A stretch of DNA of 64,000 nt, from the NCBI RefSeq assembly GCF_010727325.1, contig NZ_AP022565.1, positions 2,294,001 to 2,358,000 of the forward strand, read 5' to 3'. Shown here piece after piece: positions 9,968 through 19,557 of the stretch (the first letter of the stretch is position 1; each line of letters begins with the position of its first letter). The notes beneath the pieces were generated by a model that saw only the letters and a program-made list of their open reading frames with translations, was not told where the DNA came from and made no database searches. A program made the position numbers and the translations under genes. This DNA is from Mycolicibacterium alvei (GTDB taxonomy: Bacteria > Actinomycetota > Actinomycetes > Mycobacteriales > Mycobacteriaceae).

Positions 9968-10031
9968 GAATCTCACAGAGTGTTCATACAGCGGCTTCAC
10001 GATTACACCAGTGGCATCCGGCGCCCCTGGC

Positions 10032-10685
10032 TCACCAACTGTCCCAGTGCGAGAACTGCTCGGCAGGAAGCCGCTTGGCCTTCTTGAAATCGGTGCCCAC
10101 GGTGTAGGCGATCGGGAACAGGCCCGCCTGGGCGTACCGGTCGAACGGAATGCCCAGCAGTTCGGCGGCCTGCTTCTCGCCGTCGCCGAGCAGGTGCAGC
10201 GTCGTCCAGGCCGACCCCAGACCCCGCGACCGCAGCGCCAACATGAAGCTCCACACCGCGGGCAGCACCGATCCCCAGAACGACGCGCTCATTCCGGCGG
10301 GCGCACCGTCGGGACGGCCCTCAAGGCACGGCACCATCAGCACCGGCGCCTTCTCGAAGTTGTCGGTGAGGTACCTGGCCGAGCTTGTCACCGCATCCAT
10401 CTGCTGGTCGCGGATGTCGCCGCGCTCCGGCTTGGGTAGATCCAGATATGGGTTGGCGTTGGCCCGGTAGATGTCGGCCAAGGCCTTTTTCTTTGCCGGG
10501 TCCTCGACGAAAACCCATTGCCAGCCTTGCGCATTCGACCCGGTCGGGGCCTGAAGCGCCAGGTCGAGACACTCCATGAGCACCTCGCGCGACACCGGCT
10601 TCTCGAAGTCGAGGCGTTTGCGCACCGACCGCGTCGTGGTGAGGAGTTCATCGACGGTCAAGTTCAGGGCTGGTTCGGCTGTCAT
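10032..10685 (-). CDS. Nitroreductase-family FMN oxidoreductase (Rv3368c-like)
   Basis: The 217 residues match the nitroreductase fold. RSVRKRLDFEKPV near residue 19 provides FMN phosphate-binding arginines, QAPTGSNAQGWQWVFV near 48 lines the flavin pocket, and GLGSAWTTLHLL near 155 closes it. Such homodimers use NAD(P)H and FMN to reduce quinones, nitro-aromatics or unsaturated compounds; the substrate here is unknown. The gene lies alone between two hairpins. It is one of three genes in the window whose families are linked to nitro-compound chemistry. Confidence 0.85.
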   Translation of the reverse strand: MTAEPALNLTVDELLTTTRSVRKRLDFEKPVSREVLMECLDLALQAPTGSNAQGWQWVFVEDPAKKKALADIYRANANPYLDLPKPERGDIRDQQMDAVTSSARYLTDNFEKAPVLMVPCLEGRPDGAPAGMSASFWGSVLPAVWSFMLALRSRGLGSAWTTLHLLGDGEKQAAELLGIPFDRYAQAGLFPIAYTVGTDFKKAKRLPAEQFSHWDSW

Positions 10686-10722
10686 GTCGCGAGACTACAA
10701 CCGGCCCCGCCGGAAACGGCGA

Positions 10723-10753
10723 GAAGCTCCCCAGCAGTTTGCTGGGGAGCTTC
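10723..10753 (-). terminator. Perfect 14-bp stem hairpin
   Basis: GAAGCTCCCCAGCA pairs with TGCTGGGGAGCTTC around a three-base loop. It lies downstream of the minus-strand gene at 10837-11409 and upstream of the nitroreductase. It most likely ends transcription of the former and insulates the latter. Confidence 0.7.
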
Positions 10754-10836
10754 TAATCATCGTGCGCCGCAGTACAACTCAGCTAACCGATGAAGGTTGC
10801 ACGCCGCCGCCTGATCCGCGACGGCACGCGAGGTTC

Positions 10837-11409
10837 TCAGCCGGCAGTGTCAGAGACCAGCACGGGTTCCCAGCCGTTGGCCTGCGACTCGTCGGACGAC
10901 CCGTAGCCGGCAGAGGCCGGGACGGCATGGATGCCGTGATCGTCGCCGGGCAACCCTCCGAGCGCTGCGATCGTGTCGCGGATCTTTGCCGCCTCGGCGT
11001 CCGTCGGCGTTGCGCCTGCCTCGAGTTGGTCCAGCAGTCCGTCACGCAGGCCGGCACCGTTGGCCACTTCCTGGGCCGACAGCTTGGCGTGGATGCGGGT
11101 GACGTAGATCTGCTGTCCCAGAGAGGAACCCGGGGCCGACGCGGCGTGGGCCATCAGCGAGTCATACCGCTGGCGAACCCCGCTGAGCGCCACGATGACC
11201 GCAGGTGAAGGCCGGCTGCTGCTGGCCGCCTCAGCGAGCGAGGCACGCAGCTTGCGCAGGCCGGACAGGACCACGTCGGCGCGCTTGTGGAACTTCTTGT
11301 CCTCGGGGAAGGGCAGTGCATCGATAGCGGCGGAATACATGTGCATTGCCGCTTCCGACAGACTGACGATGACCGCCGAATCACCTTCCAGCGTCGCGTT
11401 TTGTCCCAT
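10837..11409 (-). CDS. Unassigned cytoplasmic protein with a possible helix-turn-helix segment
   Basis: The 190-residue protein has no signal or membrane segment. Residues ~30-95 are helical and charged (FHKRADVVLSGLRKLRASLAEAA). Residues ~118-160 (KLSAQEVANGAGLRDGLLDQLEAG) look like an XRE-type helix-turn-helix, and the C-terminus is low-complexity. A DNA-binding role is therefore possible but not proven. The gene stands alone, ends before a strong hairpin and diverges from the membrane protein gene at 11673. Confidence 0.6.
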   Translation of the reverse strand: MGQNATLEGDSAVIVSLSEAAMHMYSAAIDALPFPEDKKFHKRADVVLSGLRKLRASLAEAASSSRPSPAVIVALSGVRQRYDSLMAHAASAPGSSLGQQIYVTRIHAKLSAQEVANGAGLRDGLLDQLEAGATPTDAEAAKIRDTIAALGGLPGDDHGIHAVPASAGYGSSDESQANGWEPVLVSDTAG

Positions 11410-11672
11410 GGGCCCTCAATTCTCAAGCGAACAGATCAATGGAAATGAGCGGCCGGTGCCCGGACCCACCGGGTCCGCTCTACCGCCGCTCAGGTGAGCA
11501 CGCCGATGACACTAGCGGTTTCGGGGCGGCGCGTCATCGCTAGGGGCACTTGAAGAATGAATGAAAACAAGGTATGCGGATGCGGCGGCCACCGGCCGGT
11601 AGCAGCCGCTGCCGAGGATGGCCCTACTCTGAACGCCGGCACGGTGGCAGGCTTGGCCGACAGGAGGTCGAC

Positions 11673-12674
11673 ATGGCCGGACTAACTGAATCGACAAGGG
11701 CCGCTGAGTCTTCAGGGGGCGCCCCGCCGAACTACGGCCAGGTGGGCGAGGTGACCGAGCCGATGCTTGTGGCTGCGGTGGATCAGAACACGGCCCCGAA
11801 AGCGACCTCGTCCGGCGCCAGGACCAGCATCGGATGGTTGGTATGCGGCGGCCTGGGCGGCCTGGCCATCATCTGTTTTCTGCTCTTCATTCCGGGCGAA
11901 CTCGGCAGCAAGGCCGAGTGGTTCTTCGGTGCCGTCGTCTTCGTCGTCGTGATGGTGACGATGTGGCTGACCCTGACCATCCAGCGGCAGGCGAAGTACG
12001 ACATCGCCCGGGCCGACGAGCGCCTGCGGCGTGAGCTGGCGGCTGCCGACGAGCGTTCGGCACTGGAACTCGCCCTGACCCAGAAATGGCATCGGGCCCA
12101 GATGGAGTCACAGCAGAAACTGCACGATGCCGAACTGGTGGCCCAGCGGGAACTCGCCCGCACCGAACGCGACAACCTGCTCGATCAGCTGCAGAAGCAG
12201 GCGATGATCGAGGTGTCGCGTGCGGTGGGTGCACACACCCGGATGCTCGCGACGCTGTGGACCGAAGGTGCGACTCAACTGCGCAACCCGGACCACGACG
12301 AGCGGGAAACCGCGATGAACGCCCTCTTCGAGCAGATCAGCCAGGTGGTGAGCGACGTTTCGGTCGAGCTCGACAACGCCCACCTGCTCAGCCAGGACGA
12401 CCGCCTTCAGGATGCACTGCACCGGGTCAACGATGCGGTGCTGATGGCGATTCAGGTCGCCGAGGATCTGCATGCCGACGTGATCGAGGGTCGCATCCCG
12501 GAGACCAACCCCATCCCCGCCGTCCAGCGGTTGCTGCACGAGCGGGCCACCGCCGCGCGGCGACTGGCGTGGTCGCTGCTGCGGTCCGGGCTCCGGGACA
12601 ACACCACCGCGTCCAGCGCTGATCCGGCTACCAGTGCGGAAGCGCTGAATCCGGCTACCAGTGCGGAGCGCTGA
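11673..12674 (+). CDS. Two-helix membrane protein with long cytoplasmic coiled coil
   Basis: The 333-residue protein starts at ATG 11673, preceded by AGGAGG at a good distance. An N-terminal disordered stretch leads to two membrane helices (residues ~52-71 and ~78-98). A highly charged helix with heptad character follows (~100-185: RADERLRRELAAADERSALELALTQ and onward), then a further helical domain. The family is not one I can name. The shape suggests a scaffold or anchoring protein at the inner membrane. The C-terminal ~20 residues are encoded by a 26-bp tandem repeat that shifts frame at each copy. Confidence 0.7.
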   Translation: MAGLTESTRAAESSGGAPPNYGQVGEVTEPMLVAAVDQNTAPKATSSGARTSIGWLVCGGLGGLAIICFLLFIPGELGSKAEWFFGAVVFVVVMVTMWLTLTIQRQAKYDIARADERLRRELAAADERSALELALTQKWHRAQMESQQKLHDAELVAQRELARTERDNLLDQLQKQAMIEVSRAVGAHTRMLATLWTEGATQLRNPDHDERETAMNALFEQISQVVSDVSVELDNAHLLSQDDRLQDALHRVNDAVLMAIQVAEDLHADVIEGRIPETNPIPAVQRLLHERATAARRLAWSLLRSGLRDNTTASSADPATSAEALNPATSAER

Positions 12675-12683
12675 ATCCGGCTT
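12615..12683 (+). repeat. 26-bp tandem repeat, about 2.6 copies, spanning a stop codon
   Basis: Units begin at 12615, 12641 and 12667 with AGCGCTGA(A)TCCGGCT. The period of 26 is not a multiple of three, so each copy is read in a new frame. The TGA at 12672-12674, in the third copy, ends the upstream gene. Loss or gain of one unit would change the C-terminus of that protein and its distance from dnaE2. Confidence 0.8.
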
Positions 12684-12688
12684 GAGCC

Positions 12689-15600
12689 TCAGCGGAAGTC
12701 TCGCGACCGGGACCCGACCCTCAGCTCGACCGGGCTCATCCGGTCGGCGAGCACGGTGACCGCACCGCTCGCGTTCTGCACGATGCCGCGGACCACCAGT
12801 GCCGGAGCTGTCTGCGCCAGCTTGCGGTAGCGCGCCCACACCCCCGGGGCGCACAGCACGTTGACCATCCCGGTCTCATCTTCCAGGTTCATGAAAGTCA
12901 CCCCCTGCGCGGTCGCCGGACGCTGGCGGTGAGTCACCGCTCCGGCAACCAGGATTCGGGTCCCATCCATGACCTCCAGCAATCTGTCGGCGGGAATCAC
13001 GCCCAGCGCATCGAGGTCGGCGCGCAGATACTGGGTGGGATAGCTGTCCGGTGAGATGCCGGTGGCCCACACGTCGGCGGCCGCCAACTCCAGTGCGCTC
13101 ATCCCGGGTAGCGGCGGCACGTGCGAGGAGGACCCCACCCCCGGCAGTCGGTCCGGCCGCTGGGTGGCCGCCGCGCCCGCCGCCCACAGCGCCTCGCGTC
13201 GGCTGATCCCGAAACAACTCAACGCACCGGCGGTGGCCAGGGCCTCGGTCTGGGGCACCGACAGCTGCACCCGGTTGGTCAGGTCGATCAGGGTTCCGAA
13301 CGGCCCGTTGGCATCTCGTTCGTCGACCAACCGCCCCGCCAACTCGTCACCGATGTGGCGGACACTGCCCAGGCCCAGCCGCACGTCCATGCCACGGTTC
13401 TCGCACGTCGCGTAGGCCAGGCTGGCGTTGACATCGGGACCGTGCACCGCCACCCCGTGCCTACGCGCGTCGGCGACCAGGGACTGCGGCGAATAGAACC
13501 CCATCGGCTGGGCCCGCAACAGGGCCGCGCAGAACACCGCCGGATGATGCAGTTTGAACCACGACGAATAGAACACCAGCGACGCGAAGCTCAACGAATG
13601 ACTCTCCGGGAAACCGAAATTGGCGAAAGCCTCCAGCTTCTCGTAGATCCGCTCGGCCACCTCGCCGGTGATGCCGTGGAGTTCGGCCATGCCGTCGTAG
13701 AACCGGTTGCGCAGCCGTCGCATCTTCTCGGTGGAGCGTTTCGATCCCATGGCCCGGCGCAGTTGGTCGGCCTCGGCCGCGGTGAAACCCGCACAGTCGA
13801 CTGCCAATTGCATCAGCTGCTCCTGGAAAAGCGGGATGCCCAGAGTTTTCTTCAGCGCGGATTCCATCGACGGATGGTCGTAGGTGACTTCCTCCAGACC
13901 GTTGCGGCGACGGATATAGGGATGCACCGAGCCACCCTGGATCGGGCCGGGCCGGATCAGCGCCACCTCCACCACCAGGTCGTAGAACTCTCTGGGTTTG
14001 AGCCGGGGCAGGGTGGCCATCTGCGCCCGGGACTCCACCTGGAACACCCCGACCGAGTCGGCTCTCTGCAGCATCTCGTAGACCGCCGGTTCGGCCAGAT
14101 CCAGCTTGGCCAGGTCGACGGTGATGCCCTTGTGCTCGGCAAGCATGTCGATGGCATAGTGCAGCGCCGAGAGCATGCCGAGGCCGAGCAGGTCGAACTT
14201 CACCAAACCGATCGCCGCACAGTCGTCCTTGTCCCACTGCAGGATGCTGCGGTTGGCCATGCGGGCCCACTCCACCGGGCACACGTCGGCGATGGGGCGG
14301 TCACAGATCACCATGCCGCCGGAATGGATGCCGAGATGTCTTGGCAGATTGGCGATCTGGGTGGCCAGCTCGATCACCTGCTGCGGGATACCTTCCGCCT
14401 CCGGCGAGTCGGGGCGACCGCTCCACCGGCTGAGCTGCTTACTCCAGGCGTCCTGCTGCCCCTGGGAGAAACCCAGTGCCCGGGCCATGTCGCGGACGGC
14501 ACTGCGGCCGCGGTAGGTGATGACGTTGGCGACCTGCGCAGCGTAGTCACGACCGTAACGCTCGTAGACGTACTGAATGACGTTCTCGCGCAGGTCCGAC
14601 TCGATGTCGATGTCGATGTCGGGCGGCCCGTCACGGGCCGGGGACAAGAACCGTTCGAACAGCAGCTCGTTGGCAATCGGGTCGACGTTGGTGACCTTGA
14701 GCGCGTAGCAGACCGCCGAGTTGGCCGCCGATCCCCTGCCCTGGCACAGGATGTCGTTGTCCCGGCAGAACCGGGTGATGTCGTGCACCACCAGGAAATA
14801 GCCGGGGAACTTCAGCTGCTCGATGATCCGCAGTTCGTGTTCGATCTGCGCATAGGCCTTGCCTGCGTTGTCGACGGGCCCGTACCGCTCGGCAGCCCCG
14901 GCCATCACCAACTCGCGCAGCCAGCTGTCCTCGGTATGCCCGGCCGGGACGTCGAACGGTGGTAACTGCGGGGCGATGAGTGCCAGCCCGAAGGCGCACT
15001 GCTCACCGAGATCGGCTGCAGCCGAAACGATCTCGATGCCGAACCGCTGGGCCATCTCCTCCCCCGAGCGCAGGTGAGACCCGCCGAACGGGGCCAGCCA
15101 CCCCGCTGCGGTGTCCATCGAGTTGCGGGCCCGGATCGCCGCCATCGCCATGGCCAGTCGACCCCGGTCGGGTGCAGCGAAGTGCGCGCCGGTGGTCGCC
15201 ACCACCGGTAGCCCGAACCGCTGAGCCAGTCCGGCCAGGGTGGCATTGCGCTCGTCGTCACACGGATGGCCGTGATGGGTGAGCTCGACGCTGACCCGGC
15301 CGGCTCCGAAGCGATCCACCAGATCGACCAGCGCGGCGGCGGCAGCTTCCGGCCCACCTTCTGAAAGTGCCTGGCGGACATGACCTTTACGACAGCCCGT
15401 GAGGATGTGCCAGTGCCCGCCGGCAGCTTCGGCGAGGCCGTCGAAGTCGTAACGGGGTTTACCCTTCTCACCACCGGCCAGGTGCGCCTTGGCAATCTCT
15501 CGGGACAACCGCCGGTACCCTTCCGGCCCGCGGGCCAGGACCAGCAGATGCGGGCCGGGCGGATCGGGATCCTCGGTGCGGGGAATGTTCCCCAGCGACA

Positions 15601-15976
15601 ACTCGGCGCCGAATACCGTGGCCAGATCCAGCTCCCTGGCCGCCTCGGCGAACCGGACCACGCCGTAGAGCCCGTCGTGATCGGTCAGCGCGATGGCCCG
15701 CAGGTTCAGCCGGGCCGCCTCCTCGACCAACTCCTCCGGGGTGCTCGCACCGTCGAGGAAGCTGTAGGCGCTGTGCGTGTGCAGTTCGGCATAGCGGATC
15801 GACGTTCGCGACCGGTCGAGCTCCGGCGGCTGATAGGTGCCGCGCTTACGCGACCAGGCCGGGCTGTCCCCACCGTCGCCCGCGAGCTCCAACGGCAGGC
15901 CGGAACGGCGCGGCTTGCCGGTCAGCACCCGCTCCATCTCCGACCAGCTCGGCGGCCCGTTGTGCCAACTCACCAC
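12689..15976 (-). CDS. dnaE2: Error-prone DNA polymerase III alpha-type subunit DnaE2 (ImuC)
   Basis: The 1095-residue protein has an N-terminal PHP domain (ELHTHSAYSFLDGAS near residue 65), the C-family polymerase palm with the metal-binding run PDIDIDIE, then finger, helix-hairpin-helix and OB-fold regions (ILVAGAVTHRQRPAT near the end). DnaE2 is the polymerase of the mycobacterial mutasome. It performs damage-induced mutagenic bypass with ImuA' and ImuB, which are encoded 8 kb away in this window. A perfect SOS box lies 10 bases upstream of the start, so LexA control is expected. The start MVSWHNG fits the SOS box position. Length and motifs look intact. Confidence 0.95.
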   Translation of the reverse strand: MVSWHNGPPSWSEMERVLTGKPRRSGLPLELAGDGGDSPAWSRKRGTYQPPELDRSRTSIRYAELHTHSAYSFLDGASTPEELVEEAARLNLRAIALTDHDGLYGVVRFAEAARELDLATVFGAELSLGNIPRTEDPDPPGPHLLVLARGPEGYRRLSREIAKAHLAGGEKGKPRYDFDGLAEAAGGHWHILTGCRKGHVRQALSEGGPEAAAAALVDLVDRFGAGRVSVELTHHGHPCDDERNATLAGLAQRFGLPVVATTGAHFAAPDRGRLAMAMAAIRARNSMDTAAGWLAPFGGSHLRSGEEMAQRFGIEIVSAAADLGEQCAFGLALIAPQLPPFDVPAGHTEDSWLRELVMAGAAERYGPVDNAGKAYAQIEHELRIIEQLKFPGYFLVVHDITRFCRDNDILCQGRGSAANSAVCYALKVTNVDPIANELLFERFLSPARDGPPDIDIDIESDLRENVIQYVYERYGRDYAAQVANVITYRGRSAVRDMARALGFSQGQQDAWSKQLSRWSGRPDSPEAEGIPQQVIELATQIANLPRHLGIHSGGMVICDRPIADVCPVEWARMANRSILQWDKDDCAAIGLVKFDLLGLGMLSALHYAIDMLAEHKGITVDLAKLDLAEPAVYEMLQRADSVGVFQVESRAQMATLPRLKPREFYDLVVEVALIRPGPIQGGSVHPYIRRRNGLEEVTYDHPSMESALKKTLGIPLFQEQLMQLAVDCAGFTAAEADQLRRAMGSKRSTEKMRRLRNRFYDGMAELHGITGEVAERIYEKLEAFANFGFPESHSLSFASLVFYSSWFKLHHPAVFCAALLRAQPMGFYSPQSLVADARRHGVAVHGPDVNASLAYATCENRGMDVRLGLGSVRHIGDELAGRLVDERDANGPFGTLIDLTNRVQLSVPQTEALATAGALSCFGISRREALWAAGAAATQRPDRLPGVGSSSHVPPLPGMSALELAAADVWATGISPDSYPTQYLRADLDALGVIPADRLLEVMDGTRILVAGAVTHRQRPATAQGVTFMNLEDETGMVNVLCAPGVWARYRKLAQTAPALVVRGIVQNASGAVTVLADRMSPVELRVGSRSRDFR

Positions 15977-15985
15977 TTCAGCATA

Positions 15986-16001
15986 TCGAACGTTTGTTCG
16001 A
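15986..16001. promoter_or_regulatory. LexA SOS box of dnaE2
   Basis: TCGAACGTTTGTTCGA is a perfect palindromic match to the mycobacterial SOS box TCGAAC-N4-GTTCGA. It lies 10 bases before the dnaE2 start on the minus strand and ~90 bases before the secreted-protein gene on the plus strand. Confidence 0.92.
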
Positions 16002-16092
16002 AGTTGAATGGGGTGCGTACCTCGTGATGCCGACCACGCCGCCGCCCCCTACGATGCTGCTGGGCTGGGGATCGGCTGTGAGAGGACGGGCA

Positions 16093-17085
16093 ATGGCATC
16101 GACGTCAGCATCAACCAGGTACATCGGCTACGTCGGTGGTGTCGCGGTGGCGGCCGGAGTCGGGGCGGCGATCGCCGTGGCCGGACAGGGCACCGCCCAC
16201 GCTGATTCGACCGACGGCGCGGCCAAGGACTCGACCAGCAGCACATCCCAGCACGTCAACGCCGGACCCAAACGCGGTGAGACCAAGGCCGGCGAGACCA
16301 AGCGCCCCAAGCCTTTGTCCACGTTCAAGGACAACGTCTTCAAGGACACCCTCGACAAGCAGGCCGACACGATCGAGAAAGCGGCCGCACGCGTCAACAA
16401 GGCCGTACAGGACGCAAGACCCGCCAAGCCGGAGGCGGTCAAGCCCAAGCCGAAGCCCAGCGCCGAGGAATTCGAGGCCGGCGAGGTCGCCAAGCTCAAG
16501 GACCTGTTCACTCCCAAGCAGGCGGCGGCACCCAAACCGGCGCCGGTAGTGGCCGACACGCCGGACACCGAGACCGTCGCGCCGCGCGCAGTACAGGCCC
16601 AGGCCGACACCGCGGACGATGGCCCGGCATGGGATCCCAACCCGTTCCGCGGCAACGATCCGGAGCCGACGGATATCCCCCAGCCGATCATGGATCTCCG
16701 GAACGCACTGATGGATGCCTCACCCAATGAGCTCGATCCCCTCGTGCGTGAGGCGACCGAACAGATCTACCGGGGTAGCCAGATGATCCCGTGGGTCAAC
16801 GCCGTCATCCCGATCGGCAAGATCGTGACCAACCTGGCTCCCGCAGTCGGCAACGATGCAGCCGCCCTGGATGCCAGGCAGACCATCATCAACGAGTTGA
16901 TCAAGACCACCCCGCCGGGATCGTTCGTGTACTACGGCTACGACCTCGTCGCCGACGTGATCAACCTGGAGGGTCCGGCCGCCGATCTGAAGGTCCAGGC
17001 CGTCGCGACGGTGTGGGATCTGCTCGATCCACTTCACATTGCCCACAATCCGGGCAAGTCCGGTATCGGCAACGCCGCCGGCTGA
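16093..17085 (+). CDS. Secreted Lys/Ala/Pro-rich protein, unassigned
   Basis: ATG 16093 follows GAGAGGA. The 330-residue product begins with a long signal peptide (hydrophobic core YVGGVAVAAGVGAAIAVAG, likely cut after TAHA near residue 37). Next is a Lys/Glu/Pro-rich, probably disordered linker to about residue 185, rich in KPKPKP- and PAPVV-like runs. A compact C-terminal domain of ~130 residues follows (MDLRNALMDASPNELDPLV and WVNAVIPIGKIVTNLAPAVG). The C-terminal domain resembles those of secreted mycobacterial proteins of unknown role. Its promoter region overlaps the dnaE2 SOS box, so it might also respond to damage, though this is speculative. Confidence 0.7.
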   Translation: MASTSASTRYIGYVGGVAVAAGVGAAIAVAGQGTAHADSTDGAAKDSTSSTSQHVNAGPKRGETKAGETKRPKPLSTFKDNVFKDTLDKQADTIEKAAARVNKAVQDARPAKPEAVKPKPKPSAEEFEAGEVAKLKDLFTPKQAAAPKPAPVVADTPDTETVAPRAVQAQADTADDGPAWDPNPFRGNDPEPTDIPQPIMDLRNALMDASPNELDPLVREATEQIYRGSQMIPWVNAVIPIGKIVTNLAPAVGNDAAALDARQTIINELIKTTPPGSFVYYGYDLVADVINLEGPAADLKVQAVATVWDLLDPLHIAHNPGKSGIGNAAG

Positions 17086-17104
17086 CTCGGCGTTTCGGCA
17101 GCCG

Positions 17105-18661
17105 CTACTCGACGAGTGACGGCGTGTCGTGCCGCAGTGTCTGGCCCCGGAAAAACTCGGGGCTGCGAGACCGCCAGATCATCATCAGCACGGCACCGAG
17201 GATCAGCACGCCGAAGCCGATGTAGAACACCAGGCCGATGCCGCCGACCGCGGCCCCGCTGGCGTTGTCCGGGTCCATGCTCTCGCCGATCGAGATGACG
17301 AACACCGCGGCCAGCACGATTCCGCCGAGCAGGGGGAACAGGAACTTGAACACCATGTTCTGGGCGTTGGCGAACAGCTCACGGCGGAAGTACCAGACAC
17401 ACGCAAACGCCGTGATGCCGTAGTACCAGCAGATCATGATGCCAAGGGCCGCAATGGTATCCAGCAGTGCGCTCTCCGACAGCAGGCTCACCGCGGTGTA
17501 GAACACCCCGGTGACCACCCCGGCGGTGACGGTTGCGAATACCGGCACCAGGTAGCGCGGGCTGACCTCGGCAAAGCGTGGCGGGAACGCCTTGTAGGCG
17601 CCCATCGCCAGCATCGCCCGGGCGGCGGGCAGGAACGTGGTCTGCAGGCTGGCCACCGACGAGGCCAGGATCGCCAGGAACAGCAGCGGCCCTGCCCACG
17701 TGCCGAGCACCGGATCGGCCAACGCCGCGAACACGTTCTCGGCGTTGTCCGGATTGCCCAGTCCCAGGTCGGCTTCACCGACGCCGGCATACATCATCAC
17801 CGCGACCGCGATAAGCAGATACGTCGCCAGGATGGACAGCACACACAACAGCCCGGCCCGGCCCGGCACCTTCGTCGGATCCTTGGACTCCTCCCCCAGC
17901 GTCAGGCAGGTGTCCCAACCCCAGAACGCGAAGATCGACCCGGTCACGCCAATCACGAAGGCACTCAACGCCAGCCCGCTGAACGGGTTGAACCAGTCCG
18001 GGTCGAAGGACAGCCCGGCCGGTGCATCCCCGCGGCCCACGTGCACGAACGCCATCACCGCGAACGCCAGTAGCACCATCATCTGGAATCCGACCAATAC
18101 GTACTGCACCCGTTCGCTGGTGGTGATGCCGCGGCTCGCGATGGCGGTGGCGATGGCCAGGAACACCAGCGTGGTGGCGATGTTGATGGCCTTGTTGCCG
18201 GCGAGCTCGGCGATCGAGTGCTGGTTGGTCACCCGAGCGATGAACAGGTAGAAGAACTCGACGGCGATCGCAGCGAGGTTGGACAGCACGATGATCGAGG
18301 CCATCACCATGCCCCACCCGCACATCCAGCCGACATACGGGCCGAATGCCTTGGTGGACCAGGTGAACGATGCCCCGCAGTCGGGTGCGCGCGAGTTCAG
18401 TTCGCGGTAGGCGTAGGCGGTCAGGAACATCGGGATGAACCCGGCGATGAAGATCGCCGGCATCTTGAGTCCGACGGCCGCCACGATCAACCCGATACTC
18501 GCGGTCAGTGTGTATCCGGGTGCCACACACGAGATTCCGAGGATCGCCCCGGAGAACGTGCCGACCTTGCCGGCGGCCAGTCCCTTGGAGACCAGCCCGG
18601 CAGAGTGTTCGGCGGCTTCGAGCTTCTGATGCGACGCGGATTCCGATACCGACTCGGTCAT
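17105..18661 (-). CDS. APC-family amino acid/polyamine permease
   Basis: The 518 residues contain about 12 membrane helices and the APC-superfamily N-terminal signature (GISCVAPGYTLTASIG near residue 42, then CGASFTWSTKAFGPYVGWMCGW near 95). Such carriers import amino acids or amines by proton symport or exchange; the substrate cannot be told from sequence. Its ATG overlaps the stop of the universal stress protein gene by four bases (ATGA), so the two are cotranscribed and coupled. This pairing recurs among actinobacterial APC transporters, where the UspA partner may bind nucleotide and adjust the carrier. Confidence 0.85.
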   Translation of the reverse strand: MTESVSESASHQKLEAAEHSAGLVSKGLAAGKVGTFSGAILGISCVAPGYTLTASIGLIVAAVGLKMPAIFIAGFIPMFLTAYAYRELNSRAPDCGASFTWSTKAFGPYVGWMCGWGMVMASIIVLSNLAAIAVEFFYLFIARVTNQHSIAELAGNKAINIATTLVFLAIATAIASRGITTSERVQYVLVGFQMMVLLAFAVMAFVHVGRGDAPAGLSFDPDWFNPFSGLALSAFVIGVTGSIFAFWGWDTCLTLGEESKDPTKVPGRAGLLCVLSILATYLLIAVAVMMYAGVGEADLGLGNPDNAENVFAALADPVLGTWAGPLLFLAILASSVASLQTTFLPAARAMLAMGAYKAFPPRFAEVSPRYLVPVFATVTAGVVTGVFYTAVSLLSESALLDTIAALGIMICWYYGITAFACVWYFRRELFANAQNMVFKFLFPLLGGIVLAAVFVISIGESMDPDNASGAAVGGIGLVFYIGFGVLILGAVLMMIWRSRSPEFFRGQTLRHDTPSLVE

Positions 18662-19557
18662 GAGTGATCCTCGCCGTCTGTGAGTTCATCCCGGGGCACC
18701 ACAACCATCGGCACGTCCAATACGCGCAACATCTTGGCCGCGGTGGAACCGAGGAAGATCCGCCGCGGTGCGCTGAGCCGACTGGATCCGACCATGATGA
18801 TGTCGCCGTCATCCCAGCCCAGCTGTTCGACGGCGGCCTCGACACTGGGACCGTTCACGATGGTGGAGGTCACCGGAAAATCTTCGGGGAGTTCATCTTT
18901 GGCGGCCGCCAAGGTCCGTTCGGCATGCTCGAGCGCGTGGGTCCGCACGGCCTCACTGTCGCCCCGCAGCGAGCCGAAAGTCGGATCGAGCGCGACCAGC
19001 GACACCAATCGCAGCGGAATGCCCGCAACCCGACTGGCCCGCACCGCAGTGGCGAGCAACAGATCCGAACCTTGACGTTGGCCTAGGGCGCAGGTGATTT
19101 CATGTACCCGCTCAACTTTGGAATCGCGGGTTCCGCGCGGCGCCACCGCGACCGGCACCGGTGAAGAGTGCAACAACTCGTTGACCACCGATCCCAGGGA
19201 GTAACTGCCGACCAGCCCCCCGCCGGCACCGCCGACCACGATCGCGATCGCCTGCAGTCGCAGCGCCTCGCGGATCAGACCGTCGGTGAACGACTCGTCG
19301 AAGCTCAGATGCGTGTGCGCCACAACGTCGTCGGGTACCAGGGCCAGGGCGTCATCCAGCCAACCCTGCGCCTGCCCGGCCAGTAATTCCTCGTAACCGC
19401 CTTTGGGAACACTGCCCGGCGGCGCGTTGTCGGGCGGCAGCACGATGCAGATGTGGATCTCAGCGGCCAACGTGCGGGCGAACCGAACCGCCAACGCCAG
19501 CGCATCGGCGCCACCGGGGGTGGCCAGATACCCAACGACCAGGCTTACCTGCGTCAC
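18658..19557 (-). CDS. Tandem universal stress protein (two UspA domains)
   Basis: Two UspA folds lie in tandem in ~299 residues. The first ends with GGAGGGLVGSYSLGSVVNELL followed by PVPVAVAP. The second has VGSSRLSAPRRIFLGSTAAKMLR followed by VPMVVVP. Both keep a version of the G-x2-G-x9-G(S/T) nucleotide-binding loop, more clearly in the second half. I take GTG 19557 as the start because it fits the fold boundary; a GTG at 19578 is possible. It is the first gene of an operon with the APC permease. Confidence 0.8.
   Translation of the reverse strand: MTQVSLVVGYLATPGGADALALAVRFARTLAAEIHICIVLPPDNAPPGSVPKGGYEELLAGQAQGWLDDALALVPDDVVAHTHLSFDESFTDGLIREALRLQAIAIVVGGAGGGLVGSYSLGSVVNELLHSSPVPVAVAPRGTRDSKVERVHEITCALGQRQGSDLLLATAVRASRVAGIPLRLVSLVALDPTFGSLRGDSEAVRTHALEHAERTLAAAKDELPEDFPVTSTIVNGPSVEAAVEQLGWDDGDIIMVGSSRLSAPRRIFLGSTAAKMLRVLDVPMVVVPRDELTDGEDHS

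Noticed and set aside
13121..14965. 614-residue plus-strand frame opposite dnaE2
   Set aside because: Antisense shadow of dnaE2; no domain and Gln/His/Arg-rich.
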